NCBI GenBank assembly: GCA_019416265.1
Contig: DXXQ01000037.1
Span: forward strand, 1-18,132
DNA length: 18,132 bases
Source of the DNA: Clostridiales bacterium
GTDB lineage: Bacteria; Bacillota; Clostridia; Lachnospirales; Lachnospiraceae
Direction of reading: 5' to 3'
Positions 8,876-15,930 of this stretch are shown one piece after another. Made by a program: the position numbers and the translations under genes. Position 1 is the first letter of the stretch. Each line of letters starts with the position of its first letter. The notes below the pieces were generated by a model. It was not told where the DNA came from. It was given only the letters and a program-made list of their open reading frames with translations, and made no database searches.

Positions 8876-8929
8876 AAAAAAAGCGGGAAAGCGGGGTTGG
8901 CGCGATGTGACAGCCCCTTTTGCTTTTTT
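8876..8929 (+). terminator. Intrinsic terminator after GH43
   Basis: An inner stem GGGGTTG (8893-8899) pairs with CAGCCCC (8911-8917), and flanking A-rich (AAAAAAGC) and T-rich (GCTTTTTT) runs pair outside it, ending in a six-T run at 8924-8929. It starts 9 nt after the GH43 stop and closes the glycan-use transcript. Confidence 0.85.
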
Positions 8930-9025
8930 GTACAGAGAGAAAAACAAAATTGTTGTGAGCGTTTTTACGTTCGTTTTACCTTGCGCAATTAAGATAACCC
9001 CATCAAGCTAAAGGAGGTTTAATTT

Positions 9026-9652
9026 GTGAGCAAGGTAATATGTATCAGCAGGGAATATGGAAGCGGCGGTCATGAGATTGCCACGAAAGTTGCAGAGCGG
9101 CTGAATATTCCCTGTATAGACAAAGAGATGATGGAGCAGATCATGATCGACAGTGATCTGCCGGAGAAAATGCTGGTTGCAGCAGATGAAAAGAGAAAAA
9201 GCCCTCTTCGCTATACTTCGGTTTATGAGGGAAAGTACAAAGAATTTTACGGGATGGCTCCCAACGATATTCTTTTCGAGCTTCAGAAGAGATATATCCG
9301 GGAGGAAGCTGAGAAAGGAGACTGCGTGATCGTCGGCCGCTGTGCGGAAGAGATCCTGAAGGATATGCACCATCTGGTGGTAAATATCTTTATCACGGCG
9401 CCTGTAGAGTGGCGGGTACGCCGCAAGATGGAGGAGGCTGGAACGCAGGATCGGAAGCGGATTGAAAAGGAAATTAAAAAGGTCGATAAACACAGGCTTT
9501 CCTATTATGAATACCATACAGGGAAAGACTGGGGCATACCGCATAATTATGACGTATGTCTGAATTCAGCCTCAATGGGAATCGACCGGATTGTGAACTT
9601 GATCACAGAATCATTTGAAACGATTGACAGGGAGGCGGATAAACGTGAATAA
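9026..9652 (+). CDS. Cytidylate kinase-like P-loop protein
   Basis: 208-aa protein of the cytidylate kinase-like family (PF13189 type). The N-terminal nucleotide loop S-R-E-Y-G-S-G-G (8-15) is the family's characteristic variant P-loop without the usual GKS/T, followed by an I-P-C-I-D-K-E segment. V-I-V-G-R-C-A (about 103-109) and an Arg/Lys-rich lid region (R-V-R-R-K, 131-135) fit a nucleoside-monophosphate kinase fold. Start is GTG at 9026, 8 nt after AAGGAGG (9011-9017). The housekeeping cmk gene normally has a canonical P-loop and different neighbours, so this is probably a paralogue of unknown substrate. Its 3' end overlaps the MMPL gene by 8 nt, suggesting translational coupling and a role tied to that membrane protein. 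Kinase activity is inferred. Confidence 0.85.
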   Translation: MSKVICISREYGSGGHEIATKVAERLNIPCIDKEMMEQIMIDSDLPEKMLVAADEKRKSPLRYTSVYEGKYKEFYGMAPNDILFELQKRYIREEAEKGDCVIVGRCAEEILKDMHHLVVNIFITAPVEWRVRRKMEEAGTQDRKRIEKEIKKVDKHRLSYYEYHTGKDWGIPHNYDVCLNSASMGIDRIVNLITESFETIDREADKRE

Positions 9653-11849
9653 GATTGCGGATTTTATTGTAAAACAAAAGAAATTTCTTGTAGGGTTTGT
9701 TCTGCTGCTGACTGTGATCTGTACGGTCTGTTTCTTCCGAGTAAATATTAACTACAACATGACAGACTATCTGCCGGAGGATGCAAACTCTACCGTAGCA
9801 CTGGATACTCTTACACAGGAGTTTGGCGAAGCAGTTCCGAACTGTAATGTAATGATAAAGGATGTAAGTATCCAGGAAGGCATAGAGGCTAAGGCACAGC
9901 TGGAAAACATCGAAGGTGTGGACTCAGTAAGCTGGTTAGATGACGTGGTGGATATTAAGCAGCCGCTGGAGTTTCAGGATCAGGATATGATCGATGACTA
10001 TTACAAAGACGGCGATGCACTGTATTCTGTTACCATTGCAGACGGTGAGGAACGTGCGGCAACCGACCGGATCGCAGAGGAATTCGGAAACGATGTCAGG
10101 ATGTCCGGGACGGCTGTTGAGCAGGCGGATTCCCAGCGTCTTGCAGTATCACAGACCGTAAGAGCAATCGGTATCCTTGCTCCGCTGATCATCGTGATCC
10201 TGATCCTAGCGACCACAAGCTGGGTGGAGCCATTCCTGTATCTTCTCGCAATTGGTGCGGCAGTAATGGTCAATCTGGGAACCGAGCTTTTTAGAGGCGA
10301 GATTTCCTATGTGACATTAGCCGTTGCCCCGATCCTGCAGATGGCAGTATCTCTGGACTACGCGGTATTCCTATCGTCCAGCTTTACAAAATACAGGAGA
10401 ACAGCGGCAAATGATTCCGAGGCAATGAAACTGGCGTTAAAAGACTCAGTAAAATCGATTGCTGCGAGTGCATTGACGACAATTTTTGGTTTCTTTGCCC
10501 TGACACTGATGGACTTCAAAATCGGACCGGACATGGGAATCGCCCTTGTAAAAGGAGTTATCTTAAGTTTCCTGTCCTGTATGACCTTCCTTCCGGCGCT
10601 GCTTCTGCTGCTGAAGAAGCCAATCGATATGACACGCCATAAAAAGTTCCTTCCGGATTTCAAAGGTGCCGGAAAAGTGGCAGTCAAAATCCGTGTTCCT
10701 GTTTTCATAATTGTGGCTGTTGTCGCTGTGTTCTGTTATCTGGGACAGGGACAAAACAAATTTACGTATGGTTCCGGAGATGCGGCAGGAAATACTGTGG
10801 CAGCAAGGGAAATCAAAGATAAATTTGGCGAAAGCAACACGATGGTACTGATGGTTCCTAATACTGACCGGACAAAGGAAAAACTCCTTAGCGAAGAGAT
10901 CGAGCAGATGGACCATGTAACGAATGTGATTTCCTATACAACTCAGGTGGGCGCAGAGATCCCGCCGGAATATCTCTCCAGTGAGATCACCGAACAGTTT
11001 TACGGTGAAAACTATGCAAGAATCATTATCTACTCGGATCTGCCGGATGAATGCGATGAGTCATTTGCTCTGGTAGAAAATGTAAGAAATTCAGCAGCGG
11101 AATATTATGGAGACGATGTATTGTCCTGTGGGCAGAGTGCAAACCTCTACGACATGAAAAATACGGTAGAGACGGACAATACGATCGTAAATATCGTAAC
11201 AGTCCTTGCTATCTATATCATTCTTGCAGTCATGCTGAAATCATGGTTTATGCCGCTTTTGCTCATTCTGGTCATCCAGATGTCGATCTGGATCAATATG
11301 GCGATCCCGTTCTTTACTGGAAGCAGCCTGATCTATCTGGGATATCTGGTAGTCAGCACGGTTCAGATGGGCGCAACCATTGATTACGCGATCCTGCTGT
11401 CCAACCATTATATGGAGAACAGGAAGAAACTTTCGGCAAAGCCTGCCATGGAAAAGACAATGGGAGAAGCGATACCGTCTATTCTGGTATCCGCATCGAT
11501 CCTTGCAATCGCAGGATTTGCACTTGCACTTGTGTCGTCGAATGACATGGTCATATCACTTGGAATATTGATCGGAAGGGGTGCCCTGATCCCGCTGATC
11601 CTTGTAAATGTATGCCTGCCGGCACTTCTGATCTTCGTGGATAAGCTGATCCCGTTTACGACATGGAAAGCCGGATTCTATAAGGCAAAAGGGAATGGAT
11701 CAGGGGAAAATACATCCGAAAAGTATGATCACGAGGATGATAACGCCGGATACATAGCGGAAGGCGTATATGGATTCCTTGGAACATCCGGGGCAGAAAC
11801 GTATGACGATATGGATGATTCAGTAAGTTGGGAAGATGGAGGCAGATAG
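9645..11849 (+). CDS. MMPL/RND-superfamily membrane transporter
   Basis: 734-aa MMPL-type protein. Start is GTG 9645, since GGAGG (9631-9635) is 9 nt upstream; the in-frame TTG at 9615 has no ribosome site and would overlap further into the kinase-like gene. Layout is typical: helix 1 (about 15-32), an extracytoplasmic domain, a five-helix bundle, helix 7 (about 348-364), a second extracytoplasmic domain, then five more helices and an acidic cytoplasmic tail of about 50 residues (Asp/Glu/Gly-rich). The duplicated Asp-Tyr pairs central to proton relay in MMPL proteins are present: Asp238-Tyr239 in S-L-D-Y-A-V and Asp580-Tyr581 in T-I-D-Y-A-I. It may export a lipid, peptide or envelope component. 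The secreted protein that follows it by 2 nt probably works with it. Cargo is unknown. Confidence 0.92.
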   Translation: MNKIADFIVKQKKFLVGFVLLLTVICTVCFFRVNINYNMTDYLPEDANSTVALDTLTQEFGEAVPNCNVMIKDVSIQEGIEAKAQLENIEGVDSVSWLDDVVDIKQPLEFQDQDMIDDYYKDGDALYSVTIADGEERAATDRIAEEFGNDVRMSGTAVEQADSQRLAVSQTVRAIGILAPLIIVILILATTSWVEPFLYLLAIGAAVMVNLGTELFRGEISYVTLAVAPILQMAVSLDYAVFLSSSFTKYRRTAANDSEAMKLALKDSVKSIAASALTTIFGFFALTLMDFKIGPDMGIALVKGVILSFLSCMTFLPALLLLLKKPIDMTRHKKFLPDFKGAGKVAVKIRVPVFIIVAVVAVFCYLGQGQNKFTYGSGDAAGNTVAAREIKDKFGESNTMVLMVPNTDRTKEKLLSEEIEQMDHVTNVISYTTQVGAEIPPEYLSSEITEQFYGENYARIIIYSDLPDECDESFALVENVRNSAAEYYGDDVLSCGQSANLYDMKNTVETDNTIVNIVTVLAIYIILAVMLKSWFMPLLLILVIQMSIWINMAIPFFTGSSLIYLGYLVVSTVQMGATIDYAILLSNHYMENRKKLSAKPAMEKTMGEAIPSILVSASILAIAGFALALVSSNDMVISLGILIGRGALIPLILVNVCLPALLIFVDKLIPFTTWKAGFYKAKGNGSGENTSEKYDHEDDNAGYIAEGVYGFLGTSGAETYDDMDDSVSWEDGGR

Positions 11850-11851
11850 AT

Positions 11852-12733
11852 ATGAAGAATATGAACAGTAAAAAGAAGAATGGAAAGAAATATGCAGTAA
11901 AGACGGCGGCCGGAGCGATGGCAGCCGGGATCCTGGTATCCGGTATGCTTATGACACCTGGTACGACAGCAAAAGCGGCGTCAGAGGCGGAATATACAAA
12001 AAATGAAAACGTTTATGTAAGAATGGCGCCGGATGGAACGGTAAACGGAACTTATCTTGTAAACAGCTTCACGGTTACAAAGGATGGTGATATTACAGAT
12101 TTTGGGGAATATGACAAGATCCAGAACCTGACAAATCTGGAAACCATCGAGCAGGATAAGGATGAACAGACATTTACAGCAGATAAAGGGAAATTCTATT
12201 ATCAGGGCGATATTGAGAAAGCAGAACTGCCGTGGACTTTTGACATCACATATACACTGGATGGAACCGAAGTGGATGAGACGGAGCTTGCAGGAGCAGA
12301 AGGGGATCTGGAGATCCTGATGCAGATCCGCAAAAATCCTGCTGTCGCAGACGAAACGTTCTGGAACGGATATCTGCTTCAGGTAACAACAACTCTGGAC
12401 AGCGCGTTCTGCGAAGACATTCAGGCAAAAGGGGCAAGTATATCTGATGCAGGCGCAAACGAGCAGATCACCTGGGTTGTGAATCCGGGAACAGAAGCAG
12501 ATCTGAAGATCACTGCATCTGTAAAAGATTTTGAGATGGATGATATTTCCATTGCGGGCGCGGCCGCAACGGATCTTTCGGTTTCCTTTGTTTCAGACCA
12601 GAATGAACACATGGGAAAAACAACGTTTATCATGTCGGCGGAAGGGGTCACGATCCCGGATGAAGAACCGGCGCCGGTGGAACAGGATCAGCAGACGGGC
12701 TTTCTTGACAAACTGCGGAGTCTGTTTTCGTAA
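11852..12733 (+). CDS. Secreted protein resembling the N-terminal domain of MMPL-associated envelope proteins
   Basis: 293-aa exported protein. Start ATG 11852 follows GGAGG (11838-11842) by 9 nt. A Lys/Arg-rich N-region and a Gly/Ala/Met hydrophobic stretch end near T-A-K-A-A-S (39-44), a likely signal peptidase site. The mature part carries motifs I recall from the N-terminal half of larger YhgE/heptad-repeat-like proteins next to MMPL genes in Gram-positives: V-N-S-F, D-F-G-E-Y, N-L-T-N-L, F-Y-Y-Q-G, L-P-W, L-D-G-T-E, L-A-G-A-E-G and V-K-D-F-E-M. Those relatives continue into long heptad repeats and a C-terminal membrane anchor. Here the protein stops after a short Pro/Glu/Gln linker and a small amphipathic F-L-D-K-L-R-S-L-F tail. 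It is either a natural short form or a truncation. Function unknown; a cofactor for the MMPL protein is the best guess. Confidence 0.8.
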   Translation: MKNMNSKKKNGKKYAVKTAAGAMAAGILVSGMLMTPGTTAKAASEAEYTKNENVYVRMAPDGTVNGTYLVNSFTVTKDGDITDFGEYDKIQNLTNLETIEQDKDEQTFTADKGKFYYQGDIEKAELPWTFDITYTLDGTEVDETELAGAEGDLEILMQIRKNPAVADETFWNGYLLQVTTTLDSAFCEDIQAKGASISDAGANEQITWVVNPGTEADLKITASVKDFEMDDISIAGAAATDLSVSFVSDQNEHMGKTTFIMSAEGVTIPDEEPAPVEQDQQTGFLDKLRSLFS

Positions 12734-12747
12734 AGGAGGAGTAACTG

Positions 12748-14130
12748 ATGATCAAACTGAAAAAAGCGGTCATACATCAGTATCGCTGCATCGAGACCGA
12801 ACAGACTTTAGATGTAAAGGATGATATCACGATATTGATGGGATGCAATGAAGCAGGCAAGACCAGTATTCTGGAGGCTCTTGCAAAATCAAACTATTTT
12901 GACCGGCTCGATGACCATTGTGCCTACGATCCCACCTATGATTATCCGAGACGAAGAAAGAGAGAACTGGACAGACGAAGGACATCGCCCCTTGCAGTGA
13001 CTCTGACGTATGAGGTACAGGAGCCTCTGCTTAGGAAGATAAACGAGGAGATGATGTTAGCTCCGAGTTCCACAACTTTTGCAAGGATTACGAATTATAA
13101 AGGAAAATATCAGATACGGGAAAACGGATTTGAGTACGATCCTGCTGCTTTCTGGGAGGCGTATGCCTCCCGGAAAGATAAAAATATCGAGCGGTTTCGG
13201 AAGAGCCTGGCATCCATTCATACGAAAGAAGAATATAACAACTTCTGCGAAAGAATGAAGGACCAGGCGGGTAAAGAGGAAAGACAGTCTCTTCTTCGTC
13301 TCGCTCCCTATTTTGAAAACCGGCACAACTGGGAAAACCCGTTGAATGAGTATGTGTTCCGAGTATTTCTGCTTCCGAACATACCGAAGTTTATGTATTA
13401 CGATGAGTATTATCTCCTTCCTTCCAGAATCTCTCTGGATAATCTGCAGGACAATACAAATCTGACGCCGGCAGAACGGACAGCAAAAGCCTTCCTCGCT
13501 TTAGCGGATATCGACCTTGAAAAGATCACAAATGCAAAAGACTCGGAAAACTATAAGTCAGAACTGGAGGCTGTACAGACTGCCATAACCAATGACCTGC
13601 TAAAGTATTGGACCAATAACCCGAACCTGCGGATTGTATTTGAGATCATACAGGAACCTGTGGAACCACAGAAAAAAGGATTCCGGCTGTTTAAGAAGAA
13701 AGAGAAGCCTCAGTTCAGATCCTGGATGGAGATCCGAATACTGAACCTGAAAACCGGAGTATCACTGCCGCTTGAAAACAGAAGCAGAGGCTTTAACTGG
13801 TTCTTCTCTTTCTGGGTATGGTTTAAGGCGATACAGAGAACGGGAAAAACACCATATATCCTTCTTCTGGATGAGCCAGGCCTGAATCTTCATGCTGCAG
13901 CGCAGCAGGACCTTCTCCATCTGATGCAGGATCTGTCAAAAGAGTACCAGACTCTTTTCACAACACATTCGACTTATCTGCTGGGGCAGATGAAAGAACA
14001 TATTTACTGTGTCACAGATGGTGAAAACGGTACAGTGATCCGGCCGCTGTCAGAGGAGACAGATAAGGAAACACTTCTTCCACTGGAACTATATAACCAA
14101 CAGTTGAAGAAAACCAAAGCAACAATATAA
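12748..14130 (+). CDS. AAA family ATPase, OLD/RecF-like, without TOPRIM
   Basis: 460-aa ABC-type ATPase of the OLD/RecF group. Walker A is G-C-N-E-A-G-K-T-S (32-40). Walker B is L-L-L-D-E-P (372-377) with catalytic Glu376, followed by G-L-N-L-H. The H-loop histidine is His407 in T-T-H-S-T, and the S-R-G-F segment near residue 349 sits where the signature motif is expected. OLD nucleases carry a C-terminal TOPRIM domain of about 150-200 residues; here only about 50 residues follow the H-loop, so a nuclease activity is unlikely. Start ATG 12748 is behind AAGGAGG (12733-12739), 14 nt after the secreted protein gene, and the operon's terminator follows. It may be a regulatory or energising ATPase for the MMPL module, or a stand-alone defence-type ATPase. 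Substrate unknown. Confidence 0.87.
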   Translation: MIKLKKAVIHQYRCIETEQTLDVKDDITILMGCNEAGKTSILEALAKSNYFDRLDDHCAYDPTYDYPRRRKRELDRRRTSPLAVTLTYEVQEPLLRKINEEMMLAPSSTTFARITNYKGKYQIRENGFEYDPAAFWEAYASRKDKNIERFRKSLASIHTKEEYNNFCERMKDQAGKEERQSLLRLAPYFENRHNWENPLNEYVFRVFLLPNIPKFMYYDEYYLLPSRISLDNLQDNTNLTPAERTAKAFLALADIDLEKITNAKDSENYKSELEAVQTAITNDLLKYWTNNPNLRIVFEIIQEPVEPQKKGFRLFKKKEKPQFRSWMEIRILNLKTGVSLPLENRSRGFNWFFSFWVWFKAIQRTGKTPYILLLDEPGLNLHAAAQQDLLHLMQDLSKEYQTLFTTHSTYLLGQMKEHIYCVTDGENGTVIRPLSEETDKETLLPLELYNQQLKKTKATI

Positions 14131-14140
14131 CAACAGAACA

Positions 14141-14173
14141 AGAACCGGCAGGAACAGCCTGCCCGGTTCTTTT
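14141..14173 (+). terminator. Intrinsic terminator of the kinase-like/MMPL/ATPase operon
   Basis: AGAACCGG-CAGG (14141-14152) pairs with CCTGCCCGGTTCT (14158-14170), with one bulged base, leaving a short loop and a T-run. It lies 10 nt after the ATPase stop. It also marks the point where the sequence becomes visibly more AT-rich. Confidence 0.85.
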
Positions 14174-14197
14174 GTGCTGAGTGATAGTCAAAATAGG

Positions 14198-14401
14198 ATG
14201 AATGAAAGGGGTATTGCGGTTTACGGACTATCCGTCTTTATTCGACGAGATTTTCTTATCTATCTGTTTCTGAAAAGCGAGTTTGTATTTTTAGACTACA
14301 GTGAACCGGTAATGCTTTTTTATCTGGATTATCTGGCTCTCATGGGACTGTGCATATTTATTGGTCATTATATTGCGAAGTTATGCAGGAAAATTTTCTA
14401 A
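14198..14401 (+). CDS. Possible small membrane protein or gene remnant
   Basis: Open frame of 67 codons from ATG 14198 (a GTG at 14174 falls in the terminator tail and is less likely). The product is hydrophobic with one or two membrane-like segments, including V-M-L-F-Y-L-D-Y-L-A-L-M-G-L (about 38-51) and a basic C-terminus (C-R-K-I-F). No convincing ribosome binding site precedes it and no family is recognised. It could be the degraded 3' end of an older membrane protein gene at the junction between the GC-richer operon and the AT-rich accessory block. Low confidence. Confidence 0.3.
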   Translation: MNERGIAVYGLSVFIRRDFLIYLFLKSEFVFLDYSEPVMLFYLDYLALMGLCIFIGHYIAKLCRKIF

Positions 14402-14435
14402 CAGAAAGAGGCTGTATGAAAAAGAGGGGAACTTT

Positions 14436-14597
14436 ATGACTTATAACAAGGAGTCATATACTTTCTGGGTATCTCAAGTATCAAAATGTATTGCATTTTA
14501 TATGATTCAGGGATATCAGAAAATCGATGTCAAAACAGAAGAAGAAATGTGGAAGTTAATTCATGAACTGATAGAAATAGGATATCGGGTTCAGTAA
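14436..14597 (+). CDS. 53-aa microprotein, paralogue of the gene at 15634
   Basis: Start ATG 14436 is chosen because GAGGGGA precedes it by a few bases; the frame is open upstream but without a ribosome site. The product has an N-terminal Y-T-F-W-V-S segment and a C-terminal K-T-E-E-E-M...H-E-L-I-E-I-G-Y-R-V helix. Both match the 66-aa product at 15634, which has D-F-L-W-I-S and K-T-E-D-M-M...Q-E-L-I-K-K-G-Y-V-V. It is 25 nt upstream of the flavodoxin gene. No signal peptide or catalytic motif is visible; size and pattern suggest a small helical adaptor or regulator. The real-gene call is supported by the paralogy and ribosome site. Confidence 0.6.
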   Translation: MTYNKESYTFWVSQVSKCIAFYMIQGYQKIDVKTEEEMWKLIHELIEIGYRVQ

Positions 14598-14622
14598 AAT
14601 GTTGTAAAGGAGAGAATAAACA

Positions 14623-15090
14623 ATGAGTAAAAAACTGGTAGCTTATTTTTCCGCAAGCGGTGTGACAGAAAAAACAGCAAAAAAATTAGCAGAGATGGCA
14701 GGTGCAGATATTTATGAGATTAAGCCTGTCCATCCATATACAGAAAGTGATTTGAATTGGATGAATAAAAATAGTCGGAGCAGTAAAGAAATGAATGATT
14801 TATCATTTCGTCCGGAAATTGCAGATAGAGTCAATGACATGGATTCTTATGATGAGATATATTTGGGATTTCCCATTTGGTGGAATCTGGCTCCAACGAT
14901 TGTCAATACTTTTATAGAAAGCTATGATCTGACAGGTAAAAAAGTAACCGTGTTTGCCACCTCTGGCGGCAGTGACATGAGAAATGCAGAAAGAAATTTG
15001 CAAAGACAATATTCGCAGATTTACTGGATGAAAGGGCAGCTTTTAAATAATAGAAAGGCAATTGAGGCCTTTTTGGAACATATGAGATAG
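14623..15090 (+). CDS. Flavodoxin family protein
   Basis: 155-aa flavodoxin-fold protein. The FMN-phosphate loop is near the N-terminus in A-Y-F-S-A-S-G-V-T-E-K-T (7-18). The aromatic flavin-binding loop is G-F-P-I-W-W-N-L-A-P (about 84-93), and a third flavin loop is A-T-S-G-G-S-D (about 112-118). This matches the short flavodoxins common in anaerobic Bacillota (PF12682-like) that serve as electron carriers or quinone/FMN reductases. AAGGAG (14607-14612) lies 10 nt before the ATG. It is followed after 10 nt by a second flavoprotein gene, whose ribosome site overlaps this stop codon, so the two are co-translated. Its partner reductase and substrate are not evident. Confidence 0.9.
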   Translation: MSKKLVAYFSASGVTEKTAKKLAEMAGADIYEIKPVHPYTESDLNWMNKNSRSSKEMNDLSFRPEIADRVNDMDSYDEIYLGFPIWWNLAPTIVNTFIESYDLTGKKVTVFATSGGSDMRNAERNLQRQYSQIYWMKGQLLNNRKAIEAFLEHMR

Positions 15091-15100
15091 GAGCAGATAT

Positions 15101-15637
15101 ATGAAAATTGTTATATTACAGGGAAGTCCCAACAAAAATGGTTCTACCAGTATTTTGGTAGAAGAATTCAGCAGAGGGGCGAAAGCGTCTGGACATATGG
15201 TTCAAAGATTGGACTTGACGGATATGAATATAAAACCGTGTACCGGCTGCGTAGCTTGTGGGTATGAAGGTCCCTGCGTTCAAAAAGATGATAATCAGAA
15301 AATTAAAAAAGCTGTTCTGGAAGCAGATATGATCGTTTTTGCAACGCCGCTTTATTATTATGGAATGTCTGCCCAGTTAAAAACGGTTATAGACAGATTT
15401 TGTTCTTTCAATAGCAGTATTACAAGAAAACATATGAAATCAGCATTGTTGTCCGTTGCATGGAATAGTGATACCTGGACATTTGATGCGTTAGAAAGTC
15501 ACTATCGGACGTTAGTAAGATATTTGGATTTTCAAGATCAGGGAGCGATATTCGGAAAAGGTTGTGGTAGTCCATCCATGACAAAAAACAGTTATTTTCC
15601 AAAGATGGCTTATGAAATGGGAAAGCGGCTTCTGTGA
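15101..15637 (+). CDS. Iron-sulfur flavoprotein-like NAD(P)H-dependent oxidoreductase
   Basis: 178-aa flavodoxin-fold protein of the FMN reductase/iron-sulfur flavoprotein group. The FMN-phosphate loop is G-S-P-N-K-N-G-S-T (7-15). A compact cysteine cluster, C-T-G-C-V-A-C then five residues then C (about 47-58), follows CX2CX2CX5C, within the CX2CX2CX4-7C range that binds a 4Fe-4S cluster in archaeal Isf. It is followed by Q-K-D-D. A-T-P-L-Y-Y-Y-G-M-S (about 86-95) is the second flavin loop. AGGAG (15089-15093) is 7 nt before the ATG. It likely accepts electrons from the adjacent flavodoxin or ferredoxin and reduces an oxidant or small molecule. The cluster is inferred from cysteine spacing. 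Confidence 0.85.
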   Translation: MKIVILQGSPNKNGSTSILVEEFSRGAKASGHMVQRLDLTDMNIKPCTGCVACGYEGPCVQKDDNQKIKKAVLEADMIVFATPLYYYGMSAQLKTVIDRFCSFNSSITRKHMKSALLSVAWNSDTWTFDALESHYRTLVRYLDFQDQGAIFGKGCGSPSMTKNSYFPKMAYEMGKRLL

Positions 15638-15834
15638 GTGTGATCTATATGGAAATGCTCAATGAAATTGACCTGCGGATGCGGAAAAACAATGATTTTT
15701 TATGGATATCATCTGAAGCAAAAAAAATATATCTGAAGGAACATACATCTTGCTTATTGCTTCATTTTAGTAAAACGGAAGATATGATGGAATACATACA
15801 AGAATTGATTAAAAAGGGATATGTCGTTGAGTAA
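15634..15834 (+). CDS. 66-aa microprotein, paralogue of the gene at 14436
   Basis: Starts with GTG at 15634 in a GTGA overlap with the stop of the flavoprotein gene; ATG 15649 is an alternative start. It has no strong ribosome site, consistent with translational coupling to the upstream gene. The product is charged, with a D-F-L-W-I-S core and a C-terminal K-T-E-D-M-M...E-L-I-K-K-G-Y-V-V helix shared with the 53-aa microprotein upstream of the flavodoxin. Family unknown. The duplicated microprotein on both sides of the flavoprotein pair suggests either regulation of these enzymes or an old tandem duplication. Confidence 0.6.
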   Translation: MSVIYMEMLNEIDLRMRKNNDFLWISSEAKKIYLKEHTSCLLLHFSKTEDMMEYIQELIKKGYVVE

Positions 15835-15930
15835 GGGATATAACTGCGGTTTTTTGTAGAATTGAATTATATGAGATGGAGCAAAAGGATAATATGTACA
15901 TGAAATTTCGATATTTTGGAGAGGTAAAAT

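Noticed and set aside
9615..9644. N-terminal extension of the MMPL gene from TTG 9615
   Set aside because: No ribosome site, and GGAGG at 9631-9635 fits the GTG at 9645, which places the first membrane helix normally.
12748..14130. OLD-family nuclease or Gabija-type defence gene
   Set aside because: No room for a TOPRIM domain after the H-loop and no UvrD-like helicase partner; the neighbours are transport genes.
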